The notes below the pieces were generated by a model that had not been told where the DNA came from, did no database searches, and worked only from the letters and a program-made list of their open reading frames with translations. From the NCBI GenBank assembly GCA_022013695.1, contig JAKLPS010000011.1, positions 1 to 64,000 of the forward strand: a stretch of DNA of 64,000 nucleotides. Reading direction: 5' to 3'. This document shows, piece after piece, positions 1 to 8,718 of the stretch (positions are counted from its first letter, which is position 1; each line of letters starts with the position of its first letter). The translations under genes and the position numbers were made by a program. This DNA is from Weeksellaceae bacterium (GTDB lineage: Bacteria; Bacteroidota; Bacteroidia; Flavobacteriales; Weeksellaceae).

Positions 1-60
1 AAAAAAATAAAAGAATACATCAATTATTACAACCACGACAGAATAAGACTCAATTTAAAA

Positions 61-93
61 GGAAAGAGTCCGGTACAGTACCGAACTCTTTCC
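61..93 (-). terminator. Long hairpin after guaA
   Basis: A near-perfect inverted repeat pairs GGAAAGAGT and CGGTAC (61-76) with GTACCG and ACTCTTTCC (78-93), with one mismatch (c70/a84). Read on the minus strand it is followed by TTTTAAATT. It is the likely transcript end for guaA, or for a convergent gene beyond the left edge. Positions 94-186, between it and the guaA stop, show nothing else. Confidence 0.6.
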
Positions 94-186
94 TCTAATA
101 ATATTGTTTAATTTTGTCTAATCTTTTGGGTGCAGTCCATTGTGCTGGATTTAAGTTTTTTTTAAAATAGGAATTGGCTTTATCTC

Positions 187-1716
187 CTACTCCCATTCAA
201 TCGTGGCCGGTGGTTTTGAGCTGATATCATAAACGACTCTGTTGATTCCGCGAACCTCGTTGATAATTCTGCCGGAAACCGTGTCCAAAAATTCATAAGG
301 TAGTCGGCTCCAGGTTGCAGTCATAAAGTCAATCGTGTTGGCTGAACGAATGACCGCCGTGTATTCGTAAGTTCTTTCGTCGCCCATTACACCGACAGAT
401 TTTACCGGTAGCAACACGACGAATGCCTGAGAAACTTTCTCGTAAAGATCATTTTTGTACAATTCCTCGATGAAGATATCATCCGCTTCTTGCAATATTT
501 TAACTTTCTCGGCATCCACTTCTCCAAGGATTCTGATTCCCAAGCCGGGTCCTGGAAACGGATGTCTGTAAACCAGCTCGTGAGGAATGCCCAATTCTTC
601 TCCCACTTTTCTTACCTCATCTTTGAACAGTTCTCTCAGCGGTTCCAGCAATTCGAATTCCATTTCAGAAGGCAATCCGCCTACATTGTGATGAGATTTG
701 ATCACTGCCGACGGTCCTTTGACCGACTGAGATTCGATGACATCGGGATAGATGGTTCCCTGAGCTAAGAATTTGGCACCTTCTATTTTTTTGGATTCTT
801 CATCGAATACTTGAACGAACTCGTTGCCGATGATTTTTCTTTTTTGTTCCGGGTCACCAACGCCGGCCAATTTGGTCAAGAATCTTTCAGAAGCTTCCAC
901 CAATTTGATGTTCAGATGGAAATGTTTGCCGTAATTCTCCATCACTTTTTTGTCTTCGTCTTTTCTCAAAAGCCCGGTGTCCACGAAGATGCAAGTGAGT
1001 TGATCGCCGATGGCTTTATGAATCAAAACCGCAGCAACGGAAGAATCCACGCCACCAGAAAGTCCCAGGATGACTTTGTTTTCTCCCACTTTTTCTTTGA
1101 TTTCATCCACAGTTTTTTCGATATAATTGGTCAGTTTCCAGTTTTTTTCGGATTGGCAGATGCCAAAGACAAAATTTTCGAGCATCTTTCCACCTTCTTC
1201 GGAATGCGAAACCTCGGGGTGAAACTGAACGCCGTAGATCCTTTTCTCTGGGTTTGAAATGGCTGCTGCGACGCCGGATTCTGCATTCAGTTCGAAACCG
1301 GGAGGCAATTGGGTAACCTCGTCGAAATGGCTCATCCATACGACAGAATTTTGGCTGATGCCTTTGAGCAATTCGTTTTCTTTTACGATTTCCAGATGGG
1401 CTTTTCCGTATTCTCCTTTGACGCCTTTGGTAACTTTTCCGCCTAAGAGATGTGCTGTCAGCTGCATTCCATAACAGATTCCCAAAACCGGAATTCCTTG
1501 TTCATAAAGTGCTTGATCCACCAAATGAGCATTCTCTGCATTCACAGAACTGGGGCCGCCGGAAAGAATGATTCCCTTTGGATTTTTGTCCAATATTTCT
1601 GACAATGGCGTGTTGAAAGGTAATATTTCCGAATAGACTTCCATTTCACGGATTCTTCTGCCAATGAGTTGGTTGTATTGGGATCCGAAGTCTAAAATGA
1701 TAATTCCTTTTTGCAT
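187..1716 (-). CDS. guaA: GMP synthase (glutamine-hydrolysing)
   Basis: GuaA converts XMP to GMP using ATP and glutamine, the last step of guanine nucleotide synthesis, in the cytoplasm. The 509-residue protein has the usual family length. The N-terminal class I amidotransferase domain shows the nucleophile in GICYGMQ (Cys81) and the partner pair in QFHPEV (His166, Glu168). The ATP pyrophosphatase domain starts with the PP-loop SGGVDSS near 220-226, and the C-terminal dimerisation domain ends PPATIEWE. It lies downstream of purD on the same strand, but a strong hairpin separates them. I see no TAnnTTTG box just upstream of the ATG, so its promoter is unclear and read-through from purD is possible. 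Confidence 0.97.
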   Translation of the reverse strand: MQKGIIILDFGSQYNQLIGRRIREMEVYSEILPFNTPLSEILDKNPKGIILSGGPSSVNAENAHLVDQALYEQGIPVLGICYGMQLTAHLLGGKVTKGVKGEYGKAHLEIVKENELLKGISQNSVVWMSHFDEVTQLPPGFELNAESGVAAAISNPEKRIYGVQFHPEVSHSEEGGKMLENFVFGICQSEKNWKLTNYIEKTVDEIKEKVGENKVILGLSGGVDSSVAAVLIHKAIGDQLTCIFVDTGLLRKDEDKKVMENYGKHFHLNIKLVEASERFLTKLAGVGDPEQKRKIIGNEFVQVFDEESKKIEGAKFLAQGTIYPDVIESQSVKGPSAVIKSHHNVGGLPSEMEFELLEPLRELFKDEVRKVGEELGIPHELVYRHPFPGPGLGIRILGEVDAEKVKILQEADDIFIEELYKNDLYEKVSQAFVVLLPVKSVGVMGDERTYEYTAVIRSANTIDFMTATWSRLPYEFLDTVSGRIINEVRGINRVVYDISSKPPATIEWE

Positions 1717-1759
1717 TTTTGTATATCTGATGAATGTGGTTATTCCTAATCAAGCTCCT

Positions 1760-1793
1760 AAAAAAAGAGACGTTAGTTGCCCAACGTCTCTTT
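1760..1793 (-). terminator. Rho-independent terminator of purD
   Basis: AAAGAGACGTT (1764-1774) pairs perfectly with AACGTCTCTTT (1783-1793) around an 8-nt loop. On the minus strand the stem is followed by seven T's (1760-1766), directly after the purD stop at 1799. The bases next to it (1749-1765) match the right end of the dispersed element seen at 8.9, 33.2 and 55.5 kb. Confidence 0.85.
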
Positions 1794-1798
1794 GTGTT

Positions 1799-3037
1799 TT
1801 AAAATTTGGCAATATCGTCTCGGTAAAAAGCATAATCAAAATGAACTGGAATGGCATCCTCGTAGACTTTCTTGCGGGCCTCTTCGTAGGTGTCTGCCAA
1901 TGCGACAAGGTTCAAAACGCGTCCGCCACTGGTCACCACCTTGTTTCCTCTGTAATCTGCGCCCGCAAACAGCACCGTGCTATTTTTCACCTTATCTACC
2001 CCTTTGATTTCAAATCCAATTTCGTGGTTTTGAGGATATCCGCCCGAACACATTACCAGGCAAACGGCTTTTTTATTTTTAAATTTAAGATTCAATTCTT
2101 TACCTTGAAGGCAGTCCTCGATCACATCTACAAAATTATTTTCCAAAAGAGGAAGAAGTACCTGCGTTTCCGGATCGCCCAATCTCATATTATATTCGAG
2201 CAGATAAGTTCCGTTGGCTGTGACCATCAGTCCGAAGAAAATAAATCCTTTGAAGCCGAGCCCTTCTTTTTTGAGCCCCTGCAAAGTAGGATTCATAATG
2301 TTTTGGACAAAATCCTGATTGTGTGCGTCTGTAAATTCCGGACTGGGTGCCACAGAACCCATTCCGCCGGTGTTCGGACCAGTGTCCCCATTTCCGGCTT
2401 TTTTATAATCTTTGGCTGCGACACAAGGAAAAAATTGGTGTCCGTTGGAAAATGCGATGATTGATGCTTCGAAGCCTTGCAGAAATTCCTCGATTACCAC
2501 TTGGATTCCTGCATCGCCGAAGATTCTTTTGATCATAAAATCGTGGATAGTGCCTTGGGCATGTTCCAGATCATCTGCTATCACAACGCCTTTTCCACCT
2601 GCCAGTCCGCTCGCTTTAATGACCAGAGGAAACTTCTGACTCTGTAAATATTCTTTAGCTTCGGGATATGAATCAAAAATGACGGCTTTAGCGGTTTTGA
2701 TGCCGTAGGTCTGCATAAATTTCTTAGAAAAAGCTTTGCTGCCTTCCAATGAAGCGGCTTTCTTCGACGGGCCGAAAACTCTGAGATCTACTTTTTTGAA
2801 TTCGTCCACGATGCCTTCTACGAGAGGTGCTTCTGGTCCGACGATGGTGAGATCTACTTTTTGTTTGATTGCAAAATCTCTCAGTGTCAAAATATCGGTT
2901 TCTTTGATATTTTCTCCTAATTTTTCGGTAGTGGCGTTGCCGGGAGCGAAAAACATTTTTGTAATTCTGCTATCTTCGCTCAGTTTAACGGCTAAAGCTG
3001 AAGCGCGGCCACCATTGCCAACAATAAGTAATCTCAT
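1799..3037 (-). CDS. purD: Phosphoribosylamine-glycine ligase
   Basis: PurD (GARS) joins glycine to 5-phosphoribosylamine with ATP, the second step of purine synthesis. The 412-residue length fits the monofunctional bacterial enzyme. The N-terminal Rossmann-like part begins MRLLIVGNGGRASALA. The ATP-grasp region contains KASGLAGGKGVV (ATP-binding glycine loop), DTGPNTGGMGS (substrate loop) and YNMRLGDPETQVLLP (metal-binding Glu and Asn side). A TAAATTTG -7 box lies about 30 bases upstream of the ATG, and a terminator follows the stop, so it looks like a single-gene unit next to guaA, which works in the same pathway. Confidence 0.97.
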   Translation of the reverse strand: MRLLIVGNGGRASALAVKLSEDSRITKMFFAPGNATTEKLGENIKETDILTLRDFAIKQKVDLTIVGPEAPLVEGIVDEFKKVDLRVFGPSKKAASLEGSKAFSKKFMQTYGIKTAKAVIFDSYPEAKEYLQSQKFPLVIKASGLAGGKGVVIADDLEHAQGTIHDFMIKRIFGDAGIQVVIEEFLQGFEASIIAFSNGHQFFPCVAAKDYKKAGNGDTGPNTGGMGSVAPSPEFTDAHNQDFVQNIMNPTLQGLKKEGLGFKGFIFFGLMVTANGTYLLEYNMRLGDPETQVLLPLLENNFVDVIEDCLQGKELNLKFKNKKAVCLVMCSGGYPQNHEIGFEIKGVDKVKNSTVLFAGADYRGNKVVTSGGRVLNLVALADTYEEARKKVYEDAIPVHFDYAFYRDDIAKF

Positions 3038-3065
3038 TATTTTTCCTATTTAAATTTTAAAGTGC

Positions 3066-3073
3066 CAAATTTA
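3066..3073 (-). promoter_or_regulatory. -7 box of the purD promoter
   Basis: Read on the minus strand this is TAAATTTG, matching the Bacteroidetes -7 consensus TAnnTTTG. It would give a leader of roughly 20-25 nt before the purD ATG at 3037. A possible -33 CAAA/TTTG lies at 3088-3091, rather close. The rest of 3038-3221 shows no gene. Confidence 0.5.
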
Positions 3074-3221
3074 AGGTTTTTTGAGGACAAATCCTGTAGC
3101 GTTTCGGGTCTAATTTTCTTAAAAAAAGTATAAAGTTCAACCTTCGTTGCATTGGTTTTGATATCAAGATTCTATAATGTTCGGATTGTGAAAATTGTCC
3201 CATTACGGTTTCATAGTCTAT

Positions 3222-4604
3222 TTAAAAATGAATCTGCTGGATTTCTTCTCCCATGTTTTCGGGCGATTCTTCCTGAGATTTAATGAAAATCAAAGTAATC
3301 AAAGCGCCCAAAATCATACAAAAGCCTCCAACTACAATGTAATCCATTGCCATTTTTCCGAAAACTTGACTTACAATAGTTCCTCCAAAAAGGCCATTAA
3401 CAATTTGTGGAATTACAATAAAAAAGTTGAAAATGCCCATATAGACGCCCATTTTCCGCGACGGAATGGCATCAATGAGCATCGCATAAGGCATTGCCAA
3501 AATACTTGCCCACGCAAATCCCAAACCCAGCATCGAGATCCAAAGCATAGATGTGTCCTTGATAAAATAAAGAGAAATCAAACCTAAACCTCCGCAGGTC
3601 AATGCCAAGGCATGCGTTTGTTTTTTTCCTAAAACCTTTGCAATCGGTGATAATAGAAATGCAAAAGGAATTGCAAAAAGATTATAAAGTCCAAATAAAT
3701 GTCCCGTCAAATCGCCAGCTTTGTTGAACTCTAAGGACTTTGTGTCGTCGGGCGATAGTCCAAAATGATGCGTTGCCAAAGCGCTGGTGGTAAAGACCCA
3801 CATCGTAAAAAGGGCAAACCACGAGAAAAACTGCACGATTCCCAGTTTCTTCATCAAATTCGGAATTTTCGCAAAATCCCTGAACATATCAGAAAACTTC
3901 GAATGTTCTTCGACCACTTCTTTTCCGCCTTCAAACTCTGCAAATTCCTGCGGCGAATATTCTGTGGTTGTGAAAATCGTATAAAGAATTGAAACAATGA
4001 GAACCGCTGCTCCAATATAAAATGCATAAATCACATTATCAGCTACATAACCGTCCTTTGCGGTATTAGAAACGCCTAATTTACTCATCCAATTTGGCAT
4101 TTCTGACCCTACGACCGCTCCAATTCCAATTAAAATTGTTTGAACAGAAAAACCAATTGTTCCCTGATGTTTCGGAAGCATATCGCCAACTAAAGCACGA
4201 AAAGGTTCCATTGCAATATTAACGGAAAAGTCCATCATCGCAAGGAAAATTACTGCTAACAATAAAACATTGGCAGCAATCATATGCGTAACCGAAGCTG
4301 CATTTGGTAAAAAAACCAAACCGATAGCGCACAAAACTGCCCCAATCAAAAAATACGGTTTTCTTCTTCCGAGCGGACTCCAAGTATTGTCTCCCATATG
4401 ACCGATAATTGGCTGTACAATTAGCCCGGTAATAGGGGCAACAAGCCAGAATAAAGATAATTTGTCTACGTCTGCGCCTAAGTTTTGTAGAATCCTGCTC
4501 GCATTTCCGTTTTGCAAACCAAACGCCATTTGGATTCCCAAAAAACCCATACTCATATTGATAATCTGAGCAATGGAGAGATTTGGTTTTATTTTTTTTG
4601 TCAT
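3222..4604 (-). CDS. MFS transporter, maltose/oligosaccharide type
   Basis: An inner-membrane carrier of 460 residues with about 12 hydrophobic segments. The loop after helix 2 contains GHMGDNTWSPLGRRKPYFLIG, close to the D-x-x-x-S-P-L-G-R-R-R/K-P signature of the GPH/SLC45-like sugar carriers that import maltose in Bacteroidetes starch loci. It is the last gene of the minus-strand starch locus, 15 bp after the SnoaL-like gene, so co-transcription is likely. The expected job is to bring glucose, maltose or short maltodextrins from the periplasm into the cytoplasm. The substrate is inferred from context. The C-terminal tail is acidic and likely cytoplasmic. Confidence 0.85.
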   Translation of the reverse strand: MTKKIKPNLSIAQIINMSMGFLGIQMAFGLQNGNASRILQNLGADVDKLSLFWLVAPITGLIVQPIIGHMGDNTWSPLGRRKPYFLIGAVLCAIGLVFLPNAASVTHMIAANVLLLAVIFLAMMDFSVNIAMEPFRALVGDMLPKHQGTIGFSVQTILIGIGAVVGSEMPNWMSKLGVSNTAKDGYVADNVIYAFYIGAAVLIVSILYTIFTTTEYSPQEFAEFEGGKEVVEEHSKFSDMFRDFAKIPNLMKKLGIVQFFSWFALFTMWVFTTSALATHHFGLSPDDTKSLEFNKAGDLTGHLFGLYNLFAIPFAFLLSPIAKVLGKKQTHALALTCGGLGLISLYFIKDTSMLWISMLGLGFAWASILAMPYAMLIDAIPSRKMGVYMGIFNFFIVIPQIVNGLFGGTIVSQVFGKMAMDYIVVGGFCMILGALITLIFIKSQEESPENMGEEIQQIHF

Positions 4605-4619
4605 CGTTTAAGCTATATA

Positions 4620-5135
4620 TTATTTTAATTTTTGAATTAAAGCATCTTCAATCGGTGTTTTTATTTTGATGACATCAGACATCACTTCATTGGGAACTGT
4701 TGCGGAAAGCACATATTGCTTCACTTTCCAATTTCCATTGATTTTTTCCAGAACGCCGGAACCTCTACAAATTTTCATCTGAGTATCCAAAAGTTCATCA
4801 AACCAAGCATAATTTCCGTCTTTGCTGAAAGTTATAGTTCGTTTTAAGGATTTGAAATCCCAACCATGTCCTTTGTCAAAATGTGGTTTTGCATAATCCA
4901 TAAATTGTTTTTTGTCCCATATTTCCGTCGCATCGGTTCCTATATAAGTCGATTGATCGGCAAATAAGTCAAAATAATTTTTAAAATCTGCTTTTGCAGC
5001 AAATTCATTCAGGTTATCTAAAACCAATCCAACATTTTTCTTCTGAACATTCTCGTGAAAGCCTTTCTTTTGGGCAGAAAGTGGAATTGAAAATGAGAGA
5101 AGCACAAACAGCAATAGAGACAAATATTTGTTCAT
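4620..5135 (-). CDS. Secreted SnoaL/NTF2-like protein of unknown function
   Basis: This 171-residue protein starts with a clear signal peptide (MNKYLSLLLFVLLSFSIPLSA, cleavage before QKKG), so it is periplasmic or exported. The mature part has the look of the NTF2/SnoaL (DUF4440-like) fold: a helical start, then FADQSTYIGTDATEIWDKKQF and a C-terminal strand run NGNWKVKQYVLSATVPNE. Such proteins are small alpha+beta cones that may bind a ligand or act as enzymes; no catalytic residue can be assigned. It lies between the KilA-N gene and the MFS gene of the starch locus. Its role in glucan use is unproven. Confidence 0.7.
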   Translation of the reverse strand: MNKYLSLLLFVLLSFSIPLSAQKKGFHENVQKKNVGLVLDNLNEFAAKADFKNYFDLFADQSTYIGTDATEIWDKKQFMDYAKPHFDKGHGWDFKSLKRTITFSKDGNYAWFDELLDTQMKICRGSGVLEKINGNWKVKQYVLSATVPNEVMSDVIKIKTPIEDALIQKLK

Positions 5136-5224
5136 AATCTATTTTAAGGTTTTAAGTTTATTATTATCGAGTAGAGATTTCATTTGAGTTATGCTACTTT
5201 GTTGAGTTGAACAAGTCTTTCATT

Positions 5225-5953
5225 TTATGGCAAATTTTGCTGAATGAACAAGGCGTTGATGCTTTCCAAATTACTCAAAACAACCAATTGTTCCAAGGTA
5301 GCCTCATCTCTAATATTTCCTTTTTTCTCAGGATTTTTATCTCGCCATTCTTTGGCTGGTATTCCGAAAAGTGCAACATTCAGCAAATCTGCTTCATTGG
5401 CATACACAAATCCCGATTGCAATTTTGTGACTTCTTTGGGAATCAAATTGGCCTTAATAGCGTCTGTATGAATGTGATAATTGATTTTAGAAATGGTTCT
5501 TTGCAAGTTGCACTCGAGATTGAGACGCTTGTTTTCATCATCTTTGAGGCGTTGAAATTCTATAATCAAATAAATTTTGAACTGTGGGCTAATCCACATT
5601 CCAAACTCAAATGCAATATCGGGATGAGCATAAGTTCCACCATACCGGCCAGGTGTAGCTTTTAGTCCAATCGCATTTGTTTTTTCGACCCAGTCTTTCA
5701 CACTTAGTTTGTAGCTGTTCAAACCAACTTGACTTTTAATTATGGCGAATTCGCCATAATTAAAATCTGGATTATAATCAGATTCCCAAATCCCAAGATA
5801 TTCAACCGTATTTCTATTTCTTAACCAATCTGAAATAAAAAAATCGCCGTCTTTCGCTTTTAGCATATCGGTCAAGGAAATATATTCTTGTTGATGATCA
5901 AGAATAATAGTTATTTCTTTTCCTTCGACTTGTATTTTCTTATTTTTTGCCAT
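5225..5953 (-). CDS. KilA-N domain protein
   Basis: A 242-residue soluble protein with a KilA-N DNA-binding domain filling roughly residues 15-125. Diagnostic segments are YISLTDMLKAKDG, FISDWLRNRNTVEYLGIWE, SVKDWVEKTNAIGL and GRYGGTYAHPDIAFEFGMWI. A coiled, charged stretch (EFQRLKDDENKRL) and a C-terminal domain of unknown role follow. I use the ATG at 5953; a TTG two codons upstream is also possible. KilA-N proteins are common in phages and as scattered accessory genes in Bacteroidetes. This one sits inside a starch locus, 21 bp after the GH13 gene on the same strand. It contains a 32-bp perfect palindrome (5734-5765). It could be a local regulator or a passenger gene. Confidence 0.85.
   Translation of the reverse strand: MAKNKKIQVEGKEITIILDHQQEYISLTDMLKAKDGDFFISDWLRNRNTVEYLGIWESDYNPDFNYGEFAIIKSQVGLNSYKLSVKDWVEKTNAIGLKATPGRYGGTYAHPDIAFEFGMWISPQFKIYLIIEFQRLKDDENKRLNLECNLQRTISKINYHIHTDAIKANLIPKEVTKLQSGFVYANEADLLNVALFGIPAKEWRDKNPEKKGNIRDEATLEQLVVLSNLESINALFIQQNLP
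5734..5765. repeat. 32-bp perfect palindrome inside the KilA-N gene
   Basis: Sixteen bases on each side of the centre at 5749/5750 are exact reverse complements, around a GAATTC core with TTTTAATTATGGC on the left arm. It lies wholly within codons for NYGEFAIIK of the KilA-N domain. A palindrome this long is unexpected by chance in coding DNA and could be an operator, for example for the protein's own DNA-binding domain. Confidence 0.9.
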
Positions 5954-5974
5954 TTGCAAACGATAATACGACTT

Positions 5975-7819
5975 CTATTTAAGCTCTAAAATTAATGAAG
6001 ATTTTCCACCGACAGACAAATTTGTTTTCAAATCAAAATCTTTGTCAGAAATGATGTCTTTTCCTTTGGTGAAGTTATGGATGCCTTCAGAAAAACGCTT
6101 CAAATCTAGGTTCTGAGTTTCTTTGTTGTTATTGATGACAACCATTACCCGTTCTTTATCAGTGAATCTAAAATAAACGTAAACATTGTTGTTCGGAACA
6201 TAATGCAGGGTTTTTCCTTGATGTATCGCTTCGTTTCCTTTTCTCCAGTTCAGTAATTTTTTGGTAAAATCGAAATATTCATTTTGGGAAGCAGTTCTCC
6301 CAGATTTTGTGAAAGCATTATTTTTGTCGCCAACCCAGCCTCCAGGAAAATCCCGACGAATATCGCCGTCGCCCTTTCCTTTGTCGCCAGCCATTCCGAT
6401 TTCTGAGCCGTAATACAATTGCGGAATTCCACGAACGGTCAAAATTAAGCTCATCGCCAGTTTATAATCTTCCAATTTGGGATAATTCTGGTTGAATCGG
6501 TTTGTGTCGTGATTTTCTGCAAAAACCAAAATATTGTTGATGTTGGGATACAGAAAATCATTCGCCAAATTATCGTAAACCCTCTGCATTCCAGAGTCCC
6601 ATCCCGGCTCTTCCCGGAAAACCTGACCGATGGCATCGTGCAGGGTAAAATCCATCACAGAAGGTAAATATGAATTATAACCTTCTATCGCCGCGATTTT
6701 GGAATCCTTCTGCCAATAAGCCATTTGCGCCTGATTGTGCATCCAGACTTCGCCCACGATATTGAGCTTGGGATATTCGTCGGTAATGCGTTTTGTCCAT
6801 TCAGCAATTCCTTTTTTGTCGTTGTAAGAATAAGTATCCACACGCAGTCCGTCCAAGTTGGCATATTCTATCCACCAAATGGCGTTTTGAGCCATATAAT
6901 TAACAACCAACGGATTACCTTGGTTCATATCCGGCATTGTGGTATCAAACCATCCATCCATACAGGCCGCCGCGTCGGATTTTGCAGCGTTGGTATCAAA
7001 CTGCGTCGTCATCCTGTAATTACTTCTTTGGAAGCCATCTTTGCCTTTGTCCCAATAATGGATCCAGTCCTTGGAAGGTAAATCCTGAATAATCCAGCTT
7101 TTGGAACCCCAATGATTGGTGACATAATCCATCACGAGTTTCATTTTGCGCTTGTGGAGTTCGTCTGCCAAATTCTTGTAGTCGTTGTTGGTTCCGTAGC
7201 GCGGATCGATTTTATAATAATCGCTTTGCGCGTAGCCGTGGTAAGAATAGCTGGGTTCGTTATCTTCCAACAGCGGCGTGTTCCAAAGCGTTGTGACGCC
7301 CAATTCGCTCAGATAATCCAAGTTTTTTACGATTCCGGCAATGTCGCCACCGTGGCGGCCACCCGATTGGGTTCTGTCGCTTTTTTCTGCGGTATCTGGT
7401 GTGTTGTCATTTTCCGGATTTCCGTTGGCAAAACGATCCGGCATCACGAGATACATCACATCCGCCGAGGTGTAAGAATCTCGGTTTGCAGAATTCTGCT
7501 GCCTTTGTTTGAATTCGTAATCGAGAGTTTTGACGGTTTTCGATTCTTTTTTGAAGTTGATTTTGACTTTCCCGGGTTTTACATTTTGCGTGTCGATGGT
7601 TACGAAAAGGTAGTTTGGGTTTTCAACTTTTTTGACTTCCTTAATTTTGATTCCGTTGGAGAATTCGGGTTTCAGATCGTTGATATCTTTACCATAAACC
7701 AGGAGTTGAAGTTGGGGATTTCTCATTCCGCTCCACCAAAATGCGGGTTCTATTTTTTGGATTTGTGCGAAAACTGCCGAAAAAATGAGCAGGGATGTAA
7801 TTGTGAATATTTTTTTCAT
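5975..7819 (-). CDS. GH13 alpha-amylase / neopullulanase (SusA-like)
   Basis: A 614-residue exported alpha-glucan hydrolase. A signal peptide (residues 1-18, ending VFAQ) is followed by a cyclomaltodextrinase-type N-terminal domain (about 20-105: EPAFWWSGMRNPQLQLLVYG). The GH13 barrel then shows DYVTNHWG (region I), GLRVDTYSY (nucleophile Asp328), IVGEVW (acid/base Glu357) and FAENHDTNR (stabiliser Asp438), so all catalytic residues are present. A small C-terminal beta domain ends SLILELK. It should cleave alpha-1,4 links of maltodextrins, cyclodextrins or pullulan in the periplasm. Its first 40 nt upstream region, including the start codon, is identical to that of the GLPGLI gene. Confidence 0.93.
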   Translation of the reverse strand: MKKIFTITSLLIFSAVFAQIQKIEPAFWWSGMRNPQLQLLVYGKDINDLKPEFSNGIKIKEVKKVENPNYLFVTIDTQNVKPGKVKINFKKESKTVKTLDYEFKQRQQNSANRDSYTSADVMYLVMPDRFANGNPENDNTPDTAEKSDRTQSGGRHGGDIAGIVKNLDYLSELGVTTLWNTPLLEDNEPSYSYHGYAQSDYYKIDPRYGTNNDYKNLADELHKRKMKLVMDYVTNHWGSKSWIIQDLPSKDWIHYWDKGKDGFQRSNYRMTTQFDTNAAKSDAAACMDGWFDTTMPDMNQGNPLVVNYMAQNAIWWIEYANLDGLRVDTYSYNDKKGIAEWTKRITDEYPKLNIVGEVWMHNQAQMAYWQKDSKIAAIEGYNSYLPSVMDFTLHDAIGQVFREEPGWDSGMQRVYDNLANDFLYPNINNILVFAENHDTNRFNQNYPKLEDYKLAMSLILTVRGIPQLYYGSEIGMAGDKGKGDGDIRRDFPGGWVGDKNNAFTKSGRTASQNEYFDFTKKLLNWRKGNEAIHQGKTLHYVPNNNVYVYFRFTDKERVMVVINNNKETQNLDLKRFSEGIHNFTKGKDIISDKDFDLKTNLSVGGKSSLILELK

Positions 7820-7848
7820 AATGATTAAATATTGAGAATGTGGGATTT
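7809..7848 (-). repeat. 40-nt direct repeat over the GH13 start
   Basis: Positions 7809-7848 are identical to 8708-8747. Each copy covers a lysine-rich start (read as ATG AAA AAA) and about 29 nt of upstream sequence. The identity stops sharply at both ends. It indicates duplication of a leader and ribosome-binding region, or gene conversion, between the GH13 and GLPGLI genes. Confidence 0.9.
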
Positions 7849-7866
7849 AAATTAAACCTTTCAATT

Positions 7867-7881
7867 AAACCTTGAAGGTTT
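7867..7881. repeat. AAACCTTGAAGGTTT palindrome
   Basis: A 15-nt palindrome (7-bp arms, central G) lying between the GLPGLI stop and the GH13 start. Two more copies of the same type occur at 8753-8785, so it is a small repeated extragenic palindrome. It may help stabilise or end transcripts. Confidence 0.75.
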
Positions 7882-7887
7882 GTAAAA

Positions 7888-8718
7888 CTATTTCAGTGGA
7901 TACTTCACAGCCTTGTCCAGCTCGATAGGATTGTTGTTTCTGCGAAGTTCTTCTTGCGTTCTTTTGGTGAGATACGGAATATCTTCCTTTTTGTTGTAGT
8001 TAACACCATCCCCAAAATTGACACTCCAATTCCCGGTAGCTGTCCTCGCCCACGAATAAGGATCATTGTAATAATTGATTTTGATTTCGTTTAGTTTTTC
8101 GGCTGCGATCTTGATCGGTTTCTTACCATAATGGGTTTCCAAAAAGTCGTTGGTATCAAACTCAACGTCTAATGTTGTACTATTCACTAACTTGTAAGAG
8201 TAATTATTCCCCACATCTGATACCTCAAAAACAAGCCCTGGCAAGCCTCGGAATGTGTATGGACCTTCTGAAATCGGAATTTCTGCAGTAAACCAAGCTA
8301 TCCAATTCCTACCTCCAAAATTGGTTTCTGCCTTCTGCAAATGATAATTTGCCACATTTTTAGTTTCGGGAAAAACATTCCATTTCATTTCATCCTTGGA
8401 TTCAACCAAAAAATAATCAAAAAGGTTGTCCTTGTAATTCTGATTAAAATTGCTGCCGTTTTTTCTCTTCAGTAATTGCTGAGTTACGCTGTTGGTCATC
8501 CAATTTTCATTTTTAATCTTTCTTATAGAGTCTATTTTCAAAAATTCTATATCATAAAATTTTGTTTCTTCTTTACCGATATCTAAAACCATTTTTACGG
8601 AGTCTGTTTTATTCTTCGTGGAATCAGATTTGAAGTCTAATTCATAAATGAAGCGGTGCGTTTGCCCGAAACCAATAATGAAAAGAAATAAGGCAGAAAA
8701 TTTGATGATTTTTTTCAT
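7888..8718 (-). CDS. GLPGLI family exported protein
   Basis: The 276-residue protein has a signal peptide (MKKIIKFSALFLFIIGFGQT) and the family motif in YTFRGLPGLVFEVSD, near residues 156-170. GLPGLI proteins are numerous in Flavobacteriia; their biochemical role is unknown. Other features of the family are present: an early RFIYELDFKSDS strand, WNVFPETKNVANYHLQKAE and a Gly-Arg-Asn-Trp-x-Ala-Trp-Phe-Thr segment. It is unusual to find one between a GH97 and a GH13 gene. It shares a 40-nt leader with the GH13 gene downstream and is preceded by palindromes and a dispersed element, which suggests it was inserted into the locus. Confidence 0.88.
   Translation of the reverse strand: MKKIIKFSALFLFIIGFGQTHRFIYELDFKSDSTKNKTDSVKMVLDIGKEETKFYDIEFLKIDSIRKIKNENWMTNSVTQQLLKRKNGSNFNQNYKDNLFDYFLVESKDEMKWNVFPETKNVANYHLQKAETNFGGRNWIAWFTAEIPISEGPYTFRGLPGLVFEVSDVGNNYSYKLVNSTTLDVEFDTNDFLETHYGKKPIKIAAEKLNEIKINYYNDPYSWARTATGNWSVNFGDGVNYNKKEDIPYLTKRTQEELRRNNNPIELDKAVKYPLK

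Noticed and set aside
1664-2464. A 266-codon open frame on the plus strand
   Set aside because: It lies opposite purD, has no family features, and its codons are the complement of a strong gene.
5225-5953. A prophage remnant around the KilA-N gene
   Set aside because: No other phage genes, integrase or attachment repeats are present; the neighbours belong to the starch locus.
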